Source: JACRAV01 sp964571235 (GTDB lineage Bacteria > Zixibacteria > MSB-5A5 > GN15 > FEB-12). Taken from it: a stretch of DNA of 64,000 nt. The position numbers and the translations under genes were made by a program. Positions 1 to 8,667 of this stretch are shown here, piece after piece. The notes under the pieces are model-generated. The model was not told the DNA's origin. It ran no database searches and saw nothing but the letters and a program-made list of their open reading frames with translations. Numbering within the stretch: position 1 is the stretch's first letter; every line of letters begins with the position of its first letter. The stretch is taken from assembly GCA_964571235.1 (NCBI GenBank), contig CAZNAI010000003.1, forward strand, positions 806,001 through 870,000, read 5' to 3'.

Positions 1-1
1 A

Positions 2-1321
2 AATATCAATAAGTCGTACGATGGTGGCGCCAGCTTCTCGTCGGCCGCTAACGGATTGAACCGCGAAGATTTTTGGAACTGGAATACGCCGTTTGTTATG
101 GACCCCAACGATCACCAGGTCCTGTACATTGGTTCGCACCGACTCTACCGAACCGACAACGCCGCCCTGAGCTGGTCGCCAATTAGCGGTGACCTGACGA
201 ACGGTGCGGAGTTCCCCGGCGCCAACACGATAACGACAATCGGTCTTAGCGCCGCCGATAGCCGGGTGATTTATGTCGGCACAGGTGATGCCAAAGTCTG
301 GGTGACAACGAACACCGGAGCCGCGTGGAATAATCGGTCGACTGGGCTTCCTGATCGGTGGGTTACACGCGTCACCCCTGATCCGGGCGATCCGGCGATT
401 GCATATGTAACGCTGTCCGGATATCAAAACGCCGAATGGACTCCGCACATTTTCAGAACTACTAACTACGGACAAAACTGGATCTCGATCGCCGGAAATC
501 TGCCGGATGCTCCGATCAACGACATTATCATCGACCCGGAGAATTCCTCCCGCCTATACATCGCGACAGACTTCGGCGTGTACTACACCGATAATCTCGG
601 CGGCGCCTGGCAACCGTTGGGCGAGGGAATGCCGATGCAACCGATTCTCGATCTTGATTTTCATCAACCTACCCGGCAGATAGTCGCGGCGACACATGGG
701 CGCTCAATGTATCGTTTGTATCTCAATTGTAGTAATGGAGCCGATGCCGACAGCGACGGTTTTGCCGACGAGTGTGACAATTGCCAGCAGATCGCCAACG
801 CCGATCAACTCGATAGCGATCTTGACGGTCTCGGCGACCTCTGCGATCCATGCCCCGGGAGTTCCGCTGATCCAGATGGTGACCTTATCCAAAGTTGCGT
901 CGACAATTGTGTGAGTGTCGCCAACTCTGGACAAGAGGATGTCGACCTTGACGGAATCGGAAATGTGTGCGATGCCTGCCCGCTGGATTCGCTCAATGAC
1001 GCCGATCACGATGGCCTTTGCTCAAATCTGGACAACTGTCCCGGGATCGCAAACCCAGGGCAGGAAGACAGAAACCAAGATGGGCTGGGGGACGCCTGCT
1101 GTTGTCGTGGAACGGCCGGAAATGTCGACGGTGACCCGGCAGATGTCACGGATATCAGCGACCTGGCGGCGCTCATCGACTATCTGTACATCTCACTGTC
1201 TCCGCCGGCCTGCCTGCTTGAGGCGAATACCGATGGCCAGCCGGGGGTCGACATTGCCGATCTGGCGGCGTTGATCGACTATCTGTATATCAGTTTTACT
1301 CCGACGGCGAATTGTCAGTAG
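2..1321 (+). CDS. Secreted BNR-repeat / thrombospondin type 3 / dockerin-like protein, 3' part
   Basis: The frame is open to the left edge, so the N-terminus is missing. The first ~220 visible residues carry repeated Asp/Trp sialidase-like (BNR or sortilin-type) beta-propeller units such as DGGASF and YGQNW. Then follow about four calcium-binding thrombospondin type 3 units (DSDGFADECDNC, DLDGIGNVCDAC). The C-terminus has Cys-Cys, GNVDGDP and two DISDLAALIDYLYIS-type dockerin-like repeats. The same terminal module closes two other proteins here (14620-17079 and 38653-39156). The protein is probably exported and surface-attached or secreted; substrate unknown. Domain types are seen directly, the cell-surface role is inferred. 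Confidence 0.85.
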   Translation, partial: NINKSYDGGASFSSAANGLNREDFWNWNTPFVMDPNDHQVLYIGSHRLYRTDNAALSWSPISGDLTNGAEFPGANTITTIGLSAADSRVIYVGTGDAKVWVTTNTGAAWNNRSTGLPDRWVTRVTPDPGDPAIAYVTLSGYQNAEWTPHIFRTTNYGQNWISIAGNLPDAPINDIIIDPENSSRLYIATDFGVYYTDNLGGAWQPLGEGMPMQPILDLDFHQPTRQIVAATHGRSMYRLYLNCSNGADADSDGFADECDNCQQIANADQLDSDLDGLGDLCDPCPGSSADPDGDLIQSCVDNCVSVANSGQEDVDLDGIGNVCDACPLDSLNDADHDGLCSNLDNCPGIANPGQEDRNQDGLGDACCCRGTAGNVDGDPADVTDISDLAALIDYLYISLSPPACLLEANTDGQPGVDIADLAALIDYLYISFTPTANCQ

Positions 1322-1401
1322 CGACAATTTCGTTCGTGGTCGTACAATGCTTTGGAACGCAACAGGATAATGGTCCAATCGGGGCTAGCACTTGTTGATT
1401 A

Positions 1402-1430
1402 TTGCTAAATTGACCCGCGCACCCTATAAT
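1402..1430 (+). promoter_or_regulatory. Sigma-70-type promoter candidate
   Basis: TTGCTA at 1402-1407 and a consensus TATAAT at 1425-1430 are separated by 17 bases, about 75 bases before the ATG of the 1504 gene. The -10 box is perfect and the -35 box matches 4 of 6. Confidence 0.5.
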
Positions 1431-1503
1431 CGCATGGCGGAGAGGATGGCCCTGGTTCCAGGGCGCAGTTGTCATACACATTTCAATCGCGGAGGTTTAC
1501 GAA

Positions 1504-2064
1504 ATGGATTTTCTCGCGACACTTTGGTTGCCGATTGTGCTATCGGCTGTGTTTGTGTTTGTGGTAAGCTCGATCATCCACATGGCGCTGAAATACCACA
1601 AGAACGACATGAGGAAACTTCCCGATGAGGCGGGGACAATGGATGCTCTCCGCAAGTTTCAGATTCCACCGGGAGATTACTTCATGCCGCTCGGATCGGG
1701 AACCAAGGATTGTAATTCTCCTGAATTCAAAGAGAAGCTCAAACAGGGGCCTGTTGCGTTTATCACGGTCTTCCCCAACGGGGAAATGGGCATGGGAAAG
1801 AGTCTGGTACTTTGGTTTGTGTATAGCATCGTGGTGAGTATTTTTGCCGCATATATCGGTTTCCATGCGGTGCCGGTCGGCGGAAGTTACCTGCAGGTGT
1901 TTAGATTCGTTGGTTGTAGTGCATTCATGGCCTATTCATTTGCCCTTGCCCAGGGGGCAATTTGGTACGGGAGGAACTGCGGTGCGACGATGCGATCGAT
2001 GTTTGACGGTCTAGTCTACGCCTTGGTCACCGCCGGCGTTTTCGGCTGGCTCTGGCCCCGCTAG
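1504..2064 (+). CDS. Conserved hypothetical small membrane protein
   Basis: A 186-residue protein with a hydrophobic segment at residues 5-27, a soluble stretch of about 70 residues (MALKYHKNDMRKLPDE...), then three hydrophobic segments at about 97-118, 124-148 and 163-184. GGAGG lies about 8 bases before the ATG. The gene stands alone: a promoter-like sequence precedes it and a strong hairpin terminator follows. I do not recognise a catalytic motif; a conserved inner-membrane protein of unknown role is the safest statement. Confidence 0.8.
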   Translation: MDFLATLWLPIVLSAVFVFVVSSIIHMALKYHKNDMRKLPDEAGTMDALRKFQIPPGDYFMPLGSGTKDCNSPEFKEKLKQGPVAFITVFPNGEMGMGKSLVLWFVYSIVVSIFAAYIGFHAVPVGGSYLQVFRFVGCSAFMAYSFALAQGAIWYGRNCGATMRSMFDGLVYALVTAGVFGWLWPR

Positions 2065-2102
2065 CGTTTTTCTTTCGCGGCAATAGCCTATCTCAATGAA
2101 CT

Positions 2103-2143
2103 ACTCCGGTCTGCCGATAAACAGGGTAGACCGGAGTTTTTTG
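2103..2143 (+). terminator. Rho-independent terminator
   Basis: A perfect 10-base stem (ACTCCGGTCT / AGACCGGAGT) is followed by TTTTTTG. It ends the 1504-2064 transcription unit and insulates the PilZ gene. Confidence 0.85.
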
Positions 2144-2159
2144 TTTGTCACAAAATGAT

Positions 2160-2570
2160 ATGAAGAAACCGCGCGATAAGTCCCGCAACAAGACAGTCGA
2201 CTATTTCATTGTCTACAATTTTTTCTCTCAAGAGGTGATCGGACGGGCGGCCGATTTATCGATTTCAGGGATGATGCTCATCGCCGACGAATCGCTCAAA
2301 ACCGAGCAATTGTACAAACTCAAACTGGTTCCTTCTCGCAAGAGTATGCAGGGGGAGGCGGTTGTATTTATCGCCCAAGTTCGGTGGTGTAAGTTCAAGA
2401 GTCACACCAAATGGTGGGAGATAGGACTTCAAATTTGCGAAATCGAACCCGCCGACGCGAAATTGCTTGAGCGGATTATCGAGTGTGTGAAAGAAGACGA
2501 GACGGCCCGACAGAGCGAAGCCGGTCGCGACACGACCATCCCCAAAATTGAGTGGATCAAAAATCGCTGA
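2160..2570 (+). CDS. PilZ domain protein
   Basis: About 136 residues. An RDKSR motif near the N-terminus followed by DLSISG about 27 residues later matches the RxxxR and D/NxSxxG signature of PilZ domains, which bind cyclic di-GMP. The rest alternates beta-strands typical of the fold and ends in a charged tail. The start is uncertain: ATG at 2160 is preferred over TTG at 2145 because 2145 lies against the terminator T-tract; neither has a clear ribosome site. The 3' end overlaps the convergent 2557-4428 gene by 14 bases. Its target (motility or surface polymer) cannot be told from context. Confidence 0.75.
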   Translation: MKKPRDKSRNKTVDYFIVYNFFSQEVIGRAADLSISGMMLIADESLKTEQLYKLKLVPSRKSMQGEAVVFIAQVRWCKFKSHTKWWEIGLQICEIEPADAKLLERIIECVKEDETARQSEAGRDTTIPKIEWIKNR

Positions 2571-4428
2571 TGGCTGAGTCGCCGAACAGATAGGCCCTCG
2601 CATCGGTAAGCCGCCTGATCGCCAGTTCACGATTTACCGAACACTCGACAATTTCTGCTATCAAACCGAGGGGGCGAAGGCGCCACGCCGACCTGAGAAC
2701 GCCCGGCGAGAGGAGACCGACCGCGCCGAGCGAGGCGACCGTGACCGCACTGACCACAGATTGTCGACTCACGATTCGACGCACCTGCGAGCCCGAGATC
2801 AAGCGGGCGGCAATAGAGCGGTAGTATGAGCTGGTCCGTCGCTCGTAATACGACTGGGGAATCGGTGAGACGAACGGACGGCAGAAGTCATCGGGCGATT
2901 GTGTCATTGACGGATGCCCCGAAGTCGGGACACGCCGCATCAGATCCGGATATTGGTTCTGGAGGATTTCAAATTGCAAGTCGCGATCGACTTTCAGGCG
3001 CGGCGCCAGCCGCATAGAGAGCTCCACCACCTCGTTGTCCAGATATGGGAAGACGGATTCGACTTTGAGCCCCATGAGCGCCATCGAAAACGGCGATGTT
3101 CGCCGCCGAGCCCACAGAGCGGAAAACCAGGCGGTGTTCCGGTTGTCGTCTTGCGGCAATCCGGCAAGGCAAGCGGCATGGCGCTCTACCACTGAGCCTG
3201 CGCGGGATGGCCGTAGATAATCGCGCTCACTTGAACCGTAATTGAAGGTAATCAGATGTTGGGCAAGCTTGTGATTGTCGGCCCCGGCCCCAAGCAGGTG
3301 CGTTACCAGTGATGTGTCGTATACGTAAATGTCGCCGCCGAATCCGTCGAAGTTGATTCCCCTATTCAAAGGGATTTCCTTGATCATCGGCAACGCCCAG
3401 CGGTGCTGATCTGTTTCGCAGTCCAGGAGACTGAAAGTTGAGCCGGCCAGTTTGGGTTCCAGCGTTGGATCGTAAAAATCGGTGCGGTTCTGCGGTATGC
3501 CGAATTCATTGCAAAGGGCTTTTGCTATTACAGAGTCACACTCCCAGAGACTTCCTTTCAGCGGCACGGCCGCAGTGAATGCCTCGAATTGCGATCCGGA
3601 CTTAACCAACTCCAAAAAGACGCGGCGTGAGTCGTTGCCGGAACTGAGCGTACAGATCTTCCGGTCACAGAGCGGGAGCAGACGCTCGACGGCGCGATTT
3701 AGTGCGCTCTTGCTTTGTTCGATAAATTCCGGCACGGTGAGCGAATTGTCTATGGCGAGCCGATCAAACCACCAATAGCGGCACGACTTTTCACTTCGAC
3801 TATCGATAGTCACGACAGTTCCGATCGGGATCCGCTCAATCTCGGTATAGTGAGTGCGATCGCCGGTGACAAAGCTGAGAACCACTAAATCCTCAAGCGA
3901 CCCGCGATCAATAGTCAGGTTTGATTCGGTCAGGCTGATTGCCTTTATTTCGGATGCGAACTTCACAACTGTACCGCGCCGCAGATAATAGAGCGGCCGC
4001 ATGCCGAGGCGATCGACACCCAGGTGAACTGATCTTGTCTGGTTATTCCATAGGGCGAACGCAAAGGTGCCGTTGAGCTGGTCGAGCGATTTCGGGCCGG
4101 AAGTATGCAAGAGATACGTGATAATATCAGCGGCGGTAGTTGCCGATATTTTTCCCTGCGAATCACGCAAGATTTGATCCCGCCAAGAATTCAAATCGGT
4201 AACATAGCCGGCACAGATGCAGGTTTGGTCCGGAATTAGATTGCGCGATGTCGAGCTGAAATTTAGTCCTGCGCCGAAGTCAATTCGCGCCAGCGCGGCA
4301 GAGTCAAACGTGTGTGTTTCGGACTGATAGTCGCGAGAGTGGCGCATGGTCTGCGCCATTGCCGTAAGTGCGCTTGATAGCGCAGGCCCGTTCCCGGAAA
4401 AATCAACTACACCGCACAGGCGTGACAT
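2557..4428 (-). CDS. Asparagine synthetase-like amide-forming enzyme (paralog 1)
   Basis: 623 residues with a class II glutamine amidotransferase-like N-terminal half and an AsnB-type ATP-pyrophosphatase C-terminal half. The candidate nucleophile is Cys5 (MSRLCGVV), not Cys2, so it would need N-terminal trimming. The glutaminase NGE motif reads AGY (AGYVTDLNSW) and the usual LDG..AF reads LNGTFAF. The pyrophosphate loop SGGxDS is SSGNDSR; the GADE motif is GGDI. These changes argue against ordinary glutamine-dependent asparagine synthesis and resemble the divergence seen in beta-lactam synthetase and lasso-peptide cyclase relatives. It lies 42 bases downstream of the YcgG-family gene on the same strand. 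The product is unknown. Confidence 0.8.
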   Translation of the reverse strand: MSRLCGVVDFSGNGPALSSALTAMAQTMRHSRDYQSETHTFDSAALARIDFGAGLNFSSTSRNLIPDQTCICAGYVTDLNSWRDQILRDSQGKISATTAADIITYLLHTSGPKSLDQLNGTFAFALWNNQTRSVHLGVDRLGMRPLYYLRRGTVVKFASEIKAISLTESNLTIDRGSLEDLVVLSFVTGDRTHYTEIERIPIGTVVTIDSRSEKSCRYWWFDRLAIDNSLTVPEFIEQSKSALNRAVERLLPLCDRKICTLSSGNDSRRVFLELVKSGSQFEAFTAAVPLKGSLWECDSVIAKALCNEFGIPQNRTDFYDPTLEPKLAGSTFSLLDCETDQHRWALPMIKEIPLNRGINFDGFGGDIYVYDTSLVTHLLGAGADNHKLAQHLITFNYGSSERDYLRPSRAGSVVERHAACLAGLPQDDNRNTAWFSALWARRRTSPFSMALMGLKVESVFPYLDNEVVELSMRLAPRLKVDRDLQFEILQNQYPDLMRRVPTSGHPSMTQSPDDFCRPFVSPIPQSYYERRTSSYYRSIAARLISGSQVRRIVSRQSVVSAVTVASLGAVGLLSPGVLRSAWRLRPLGLIAEIVECSVNRELAIRRLTDARAYLFGDSAISDF

Positions 4429-4470
4429 GGGGCTGGTTCCGGAAAGTGTTTCACGTCGTCCCGATCCGGA

Positions 4471-5328
4471 TCATTTTGATCGTCTCGGAAAGAGCTTTTT
4501 CAGCGGGCACTGAGCTTTGGTCGGTTCGTTGTCATCCTGCAGAGCGTACTGCTTCCATTCCAGAGTGGCCCCGTCGCCGTACGAACCCAGTGCCGGCGAT
4601 GGCCCGATGGCATCGTAGCGGCCAATCCGTGCGCGGATCATTCGGCGCACTTGGTTACCCTTGGGGTTATTGCCGGCTACTTCATCGAATCCTGCTCGCG
4701 GTTGCAGGATAAATGCGAATGAATCTCCGACGTTGCGGCTTTTGCGATTAACATGCGCCGGACAACTCATGTTGATGAACAGCGACACACCGTTGTAGCA
4801 AAAGGTCCAGCCGGGATCTTCGATATCCCTCGGTATGTCCGCTGGCCACGGCTGAGGGTCGTGGCGATGAAGGTAGTCAAGGATATGCCAACCCTGATTA
4901 TGGTATTCTTCAAGCGACGCGATCGGATTCAGCGGTTTGAATACAACGAACATGATGGTCGCGAGCGCTTCCCACCCCGAGGTGCGTTCCACTATGCTCA
5001 AGTACTCGCTCAGGTTGGTCGCCAGATTGTCTAGCGTAACGGGGGAGTCGGTGGTGTCGCAGAAAAGAAACCGCTGACCGCCCGAGTCGAATGCTTTGGC
5101 GGCAAAGTAACAGGGGAAGTCCGGCCGGCTTGCGATGCTCTTGATCTGAGTAAATGCCAAAAGTGGCCAGAGATCGGGGTGGTTTGGGAGAGGAGCCTGC
5201 TCGGCGAGGGCATTCAGTTCCTGCGTGGTCCAGAGGCGACCTGAAAATCCGGTCCCCGAGAGGATGTCTGTCAGAACCGGGGGAAATTGTCCCGGCGGTG
5301 AGGATGGTTGGTCGGGATTCGGGTTCAT
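4471..5328 (-). CDS. YqcI/YcgG family protein (GntA-like)
   Basis: About 285 residues from the ATG at 5328 (MNPNPDQ); the frame continues upstream to an ATG at 5403. Family features seen: FPCYFAAKAF, FCYNGVSLFINMSCPAH, RKSRN, FILQPRAGFDEVAGN, a run of Arg residues (VRRMIRARIGRYD), LGSYGDG, EWKQYAL and a terminal CPL. The family includes GntA, a heme-dependent N-hydroxylase of guanitoxin biosynthesis, but most members are uncharacterised. It sits directly upstream of AsnB-like paralog 1 and is probably co-transcribed with it. Family assignment comes from motifs; N-oxygenase activity is inference. Confidence 0.7.
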   Translation of the reverse strand: MNPNPDQPSSPPGQFPPVLTDILSGTGFSGRLWTTQELNALAEQAPLPNHPDLWPLLAFTQIKSIASRPDFPCYFAAKAFDSGGQRFLFCDTTDSPVTLDNLATNLSEYLSIVERTSGWEALATIMFVVFKPLNPIASLEEYHNQGWHILDYLHRHDPQPWPADIPRDIEDPGWTFCYNGVSLFINMSCPAHVNRKSRNVGDSFAFILQPRAGFDEVAGNNPKGNQVRRMIRARIGRYDAIGPSPALGSYGDGATLEWKQYALQDDNEPTKAQCPLKKLFPRRSK

Positions 5329-5379
5329 TCTCTTAGTATCGGCCAGTCCGGGGGAAAGTTTCGCCCGACAGGAACGCTG

Positions 5380-5408
5380 TTGACAAGCATGTCCTTTCTG
5401 CATACTTA
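5380..5408 (+). promoter_or_regulatory. Weak promoter candidate
   Basis: A perfect TTGACA at 5380-5385 is followed after 17 bases by TACTTA, a poor -10. It lies 50 bases before the propeller gene ATG, in the shared divergent region. Confidence 0.25.
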
Positions 5409-5457
5409 ATTCAATTCTCTCGTCTATACAATCAAAATATCGATGAAAGGAAAACAG

Positions 5458-6672
5458 ATGAATTCGTGGATAATCAGCGCTGTGACACTGGCAATCTGCC
5501 TCTTTCAGGGACCGGCAACAGCCAAATCCCCCGGTGACACCATTCCTGCTCCACCCGGGTTGATCTGGAAGCAGACATTCTCAGCGCCGATCAATTCATC
5601 TCCGGTAGTCGATGGGGATCTGATGTTCTTTGGCGGATTCGATAGTTCGTTCTACAGTCTGCAACTGTCGGACGGGACAGAGCTCTGGAACTACAAGACC
5701 GGTGGGGAAATACGTTCCACGCCGGCGATTTTCGATACGACAGTCATATTCTCAAGCGGCGACGGCTATGTCTACTGTCTGGCCAAACGGAGCGGTGCGC
5801 TCTGTTGGAAATTTGCAACCAAAGGCGAGCGCAAGCAGGATTTCGCTGATTACTATCAGTCGTCGCCGGTTATCTCCGGCGGGAATCTGTTTTTTGGATC
5901 TGGCGATGGAAATATCTACGCCATCAAGGCGACCGATGGTTCACTCATTTGGCAGTTTGCAACCGGGGGAGTAGTGCATGCTACACCGGCTGTTGACGAC
6001 GACGAGTTATTTGTTGGGTCGTTCGACGGATATTTCTATGCGCTGTCGGTTGAATCGGGCGCACTTTTGTGGAAATTCAAATCGGTCGGTCAGGAGTGGT
6101 TTCCAAGGGGGGACTTTCAGGGTTCGCCGACCGCCGGTGGTGGGGTGGTTGTGGTCGGTGCGCGGGACTACAATCTGTATGTGCTGGATGGCGCAAAAGG
6201 ATTCTGCCGATGGAACAAACGGTTTGCGCGCGGCTGGGCATTGGCCAACAAGATTGTTGATTCAGTTCTCTACATAGGAACATCAGACGACCGGCTACTA
6301 ATCGCCATGGAACTTGCGTCCGGCCGGGAACTATGGCGAACTAATCTTCACTTCAACATCTTCGGTGGTTTGGCGATCGACGGCGGCATTGGGTATGTTG
6401 GAACTCTACTGGGCAAGTTGTACGCGGTGGACTTGAAATCGGGGGCTGAGCGCTGGGCGTTTGCCACCGACGGATACAACGCCAACCACTTGAAATACTT
6501 CAAGGCGGATGACTCGTTTCGTGATGACATCTTTGAGATTGTCAAATCCGACGAGGCGTTCATCGATGTTGAACACGAGATTGGCGCGATTTTCTCGACA
6601 CCTGCGCTCGCCGGTGATCGGCTGGTCTTCACGAGCACCGACGGCTCGGTCTACTGCCTGAAAATTCGGTGA
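5458..6672 (+). CDS. Secreted PQQ-binding-like beta-propeller protein
   Basis: 404 residues. The ATG at 5458 is chosen because GAAAGG precedes it; an in-frame ATG at 5443 is also possible. Residues 1-22 form a signal peptide (WIISAVTLAICLF). Then come seven to eight repeats of the type SSPVVDGDLMFFGGFD / YSLQLSDGTELWNYKTGG, the tryptophan-docking repeats of quinoprotein dehydrogenase and BamB-like propellers. No quinone-binding Cys pair or dehydrogenase residues are obvious, so a scaffold or binding role is more likely. It stops 3 bases before the end of the convergent AsnB-like paralog 2. Confidence 0.85.
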   Translation: MNSWIISAVTLAICLFQGPATAKSPGDTIPAPPGLIWKQTFSAPINSSPVVDGDLMFFGGFDSSFYSLQLSDGTELWNYKTGGEIRSTPAIFDTTVIFSSGDGYVYCLAKRSGALCWKFATKGERKQDFADYYQSSPVISGGNLFFGSGDGNIYAIKATDGSLIWQFATGGVVHATPAVDDDELFVGSFDGYFYALSVESGALLWKFKSVGQEWFPRGDFQGSPTAGGGVVVVGARDYNLYVLDGAKGFCRWNKRFARGWALANKIVDSVLYIGTSDDRLLIAMELASGRELWRTNLHFNIFGGLAIDGGIGYVGTLLGKLYAVDLKSGAERWAFATDGYNANHLKYFKADDSFRDDIFEIVKSDEAFIDVEHEIGAIFSTPALAGDRLVFTSTDGSVYCLKIR

Positions 6673-6675
6673 GAA

Positions 6676-8547
6676 TTATCGCAAAGGATCGCGGTCGCCG
6701 AATAGAAAGCGCCGCGCCCCGGTGAGATTGTTATCTGCAATTCGAGGTGAATTTGATGCCCGGTATTGTCGGGCATAGAGTCCCAAAAGCGAAAGTCGCC
6801 AGGAACGGGCTGTGATCTTTGAAGGAGTCATATCCGAGGGAATCGGCATGAGATTGGCCAGCGTCGAAATTCTCGCTGGATTGGTCATTTTGGTCAAAAG
6901 GCCCGGAGCCCTGAGAATATCTCTGGCCGCTGAACGATTAATCGAGGCCTGCATCTTGAGCCAATAGTGCGAGGGGAGCGGAGTCTGAAAAGCGCTCCAG
7001 CGGCCACCGTCGACGCGCAATAATTCAGGGTGATGTGAGGTCGGAATTCGACTCATGATTTCCGGATGTGCCTGCTTGAGCATCAGTTTAGAAACCTCGC
7101 TTTCACGGCGAATCAAAGGAGGGAGTCGAAGCACAAAATCTACCAGGTCATAATCGAGAAACGGGAAAACCGAATCGATCTTAAGTGACAACAAGCCCTG
7201 TGCGAAAAGTGCAGTTTTGCGCCGGGCCCAATTGGTGAAGAAGAACGTGGTGATTCGGTCGGCGAAATTCGGCAGAGCTGAATAGAGATCACGGTAGCGC
7301 TCTCGGAGCGAGGGGATCGGAGTCGGGGCAGACAGGCATTGACGCCAGATGTCCGTGTAGCGCTCTTCGACCGCCAGCGCCAGCGCCGCCGGGTCGCCGG
7401 TAATCCCTGCCAAATGGGGGTAGGTCCAGTTAAATTCAAAGAGGACATCGCCACCGAGGCCGTCGAAATTGACCCCTTCGGCGACAGGCAGGTCGCGTAA
7501 GAGCGGAAGAATCCAGGGGTGGGAATCGGTTTCGTAATCAAGCAGAGTCTGCGTATGGCGGTAGAGACGGCCGTACCAATTTGTCGGTGGTAGTGCGGAT
7601 GCGACATGGGTGACACCAAGCGCACGGCAAAGCGCGGACGCAACCGGGACATCGACTGTAATCGGCGAGTCTTTTTGTGTAACCGTTGGGGCGGTGTATG
7701 CGACTACCTGCTTTTGATGCTCTGTCAGTTCAAAAAGTATGCGGCGGGAATCGTATCCGGCGCTAAGAAAGCAAACCGGTTTTTCGATTTGCTCGACAAG
7801 TTTTGCAACCGATCGGCCGAGCAATCGTCGGGATTCCTCTACAAATTCCGGGACCGACGGCGCTGGTTCGGCCGGAAGATCGGCAAAAGACCAGTACTTC
7901 TCGACTGTGATCTTGCCCGAATTGACAGTCATCACGGCGGCAGGGGCGAGGCGGGAAACAGAGTTGAACAGGGTGTGGTCGCCGATAGGCGAACCGAGCG
8001 TGAATAATTCCGAAAGCGCCAGGTAGTTCGTGCCGGAACCGAGTTCGAGATGGGCAAGTGATTTGATCTCGGACGCGAATGCGAAGCCGTTTGATAGACT
8101 GCGATAATAGAGCGGAATGACGCCGAATCGGTCGGCGCCAATTGTCAGAGTAGCAGATTTACTCTCCCAAAGAGCGAAGACAAAGCTACCGCTGAGATCT
8201 CTCAGTAGTTGCGGGCCGAATCTGGGATACAGCTTGCTAAAGAGAAACGCCGGATTGAGAGTCTTGAGTTCACTTCTCTCGTGTCGTTCCAGTTTCTCGG
8301 CCAGTTTGCAAGGCTCAAACAGGTAGCCGGAGAAAGCGCACGTTACGGTCTTTTCCTCGTTGGAGTAGAGATGAGTTGAGAAATTGTATGAACGGAAGAA
8401 AATGCGGGCCAGACCGCAGTTTTCGTGATTTACCAGCTCGACCTGAAAGTCGGTTGAATGACATAACGGCGAAATCAGTCGAGCCAGCGCATCTTTGATG
8501 CGCTCTTGCGGCCACCCCGATCCGACAATTCCACAGATACGTGACAC
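6676..8547 (-). CDS. Asparagine synthetase-like amide-forming enzyme (paralog 2)
   Basis: 623 residues, the same length and organisation as paralog 1; starts with GTG. N-terminus is MSRICGIVG (Cys5). The glutaminase NGE motif reads SGY and the catalytic-loop LDG reads LSGSFVF. The pyrophosphate loop is SAGYDSR, the GADE equivalent is GGDV, and the C-terminal PFLDYDLVDFVLRLP motif is well conserved. Like paralog 1 it therefore keeps the fold and ATP loop but lacks several residues used for glutamine hydrolysis and for the asparagine synthetase step. The two are diverged, so the duplication is old. XrtA-associated amidotransferases are another distant relative; they start with MCGI, unlike this one. 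Confidence 0.8.
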   Translation of the reverse strand: MSRICGIVGSGWPQERIKDALARLISPLCHSTDFQVELVNHENCGLARIFFRSYNFSTHLYSNEEKTVTCAFSGYLFEPCKLAEKLERHERSELKTLNPAFLFSKLYPRFGPQLLRDLSGSFVFALWESKSATLTIGADRFGVIPLYYRSLSNGFAFASEIKSLAHLELGSGTNYLALSELFTLGSPIGDHTLFNSVSRLAPAAVMTVNSGKITVEKYWSFADLPAEPAPSVPEFVEESRRLLGRSVAKLVEQIEKPVCFLSAGYDSRRILFELTEHQKQVVAYTAPTVTQKDSPITVDVPVASALCRALGVTHVASALPPTNWYGRLYRHTQTLLDYETDSHPWILPLLRDLPVAEGVNFDGLGGDVLFEFNWTYPHLAGITGDPAALALAVEERYTDIWRQCLSAPTPIPSLRERYRDLYSALPNFADRITTFFFTNWARRKTALFAQGLLSLKIDSVFPFLDYDLVDFVLRLPPLIRRESEVSKLMLKQAHPEIMSRIPTSHHPELLRVDGGRWSAFQTPLPSHYWLKMQASINRSAARDILRAPGLLTKMTNPARISTLANLMPIPSDMTPSKITARSWRLSLLGLYARQYRASNSPRIADNNLTGARRFLFGDRDPLR

Positions 8548-8667
8548 GAATCAGATATCACACTTTTTGGAACCGAATTCAAGTTGAATCGGGCGGGAAT
8601 GGAAGTCCGGCAATGACAAGGTTGCGGCAAGTGAAAGCGGGCGATGAAAACCAAGAGCCGGTGAGCG

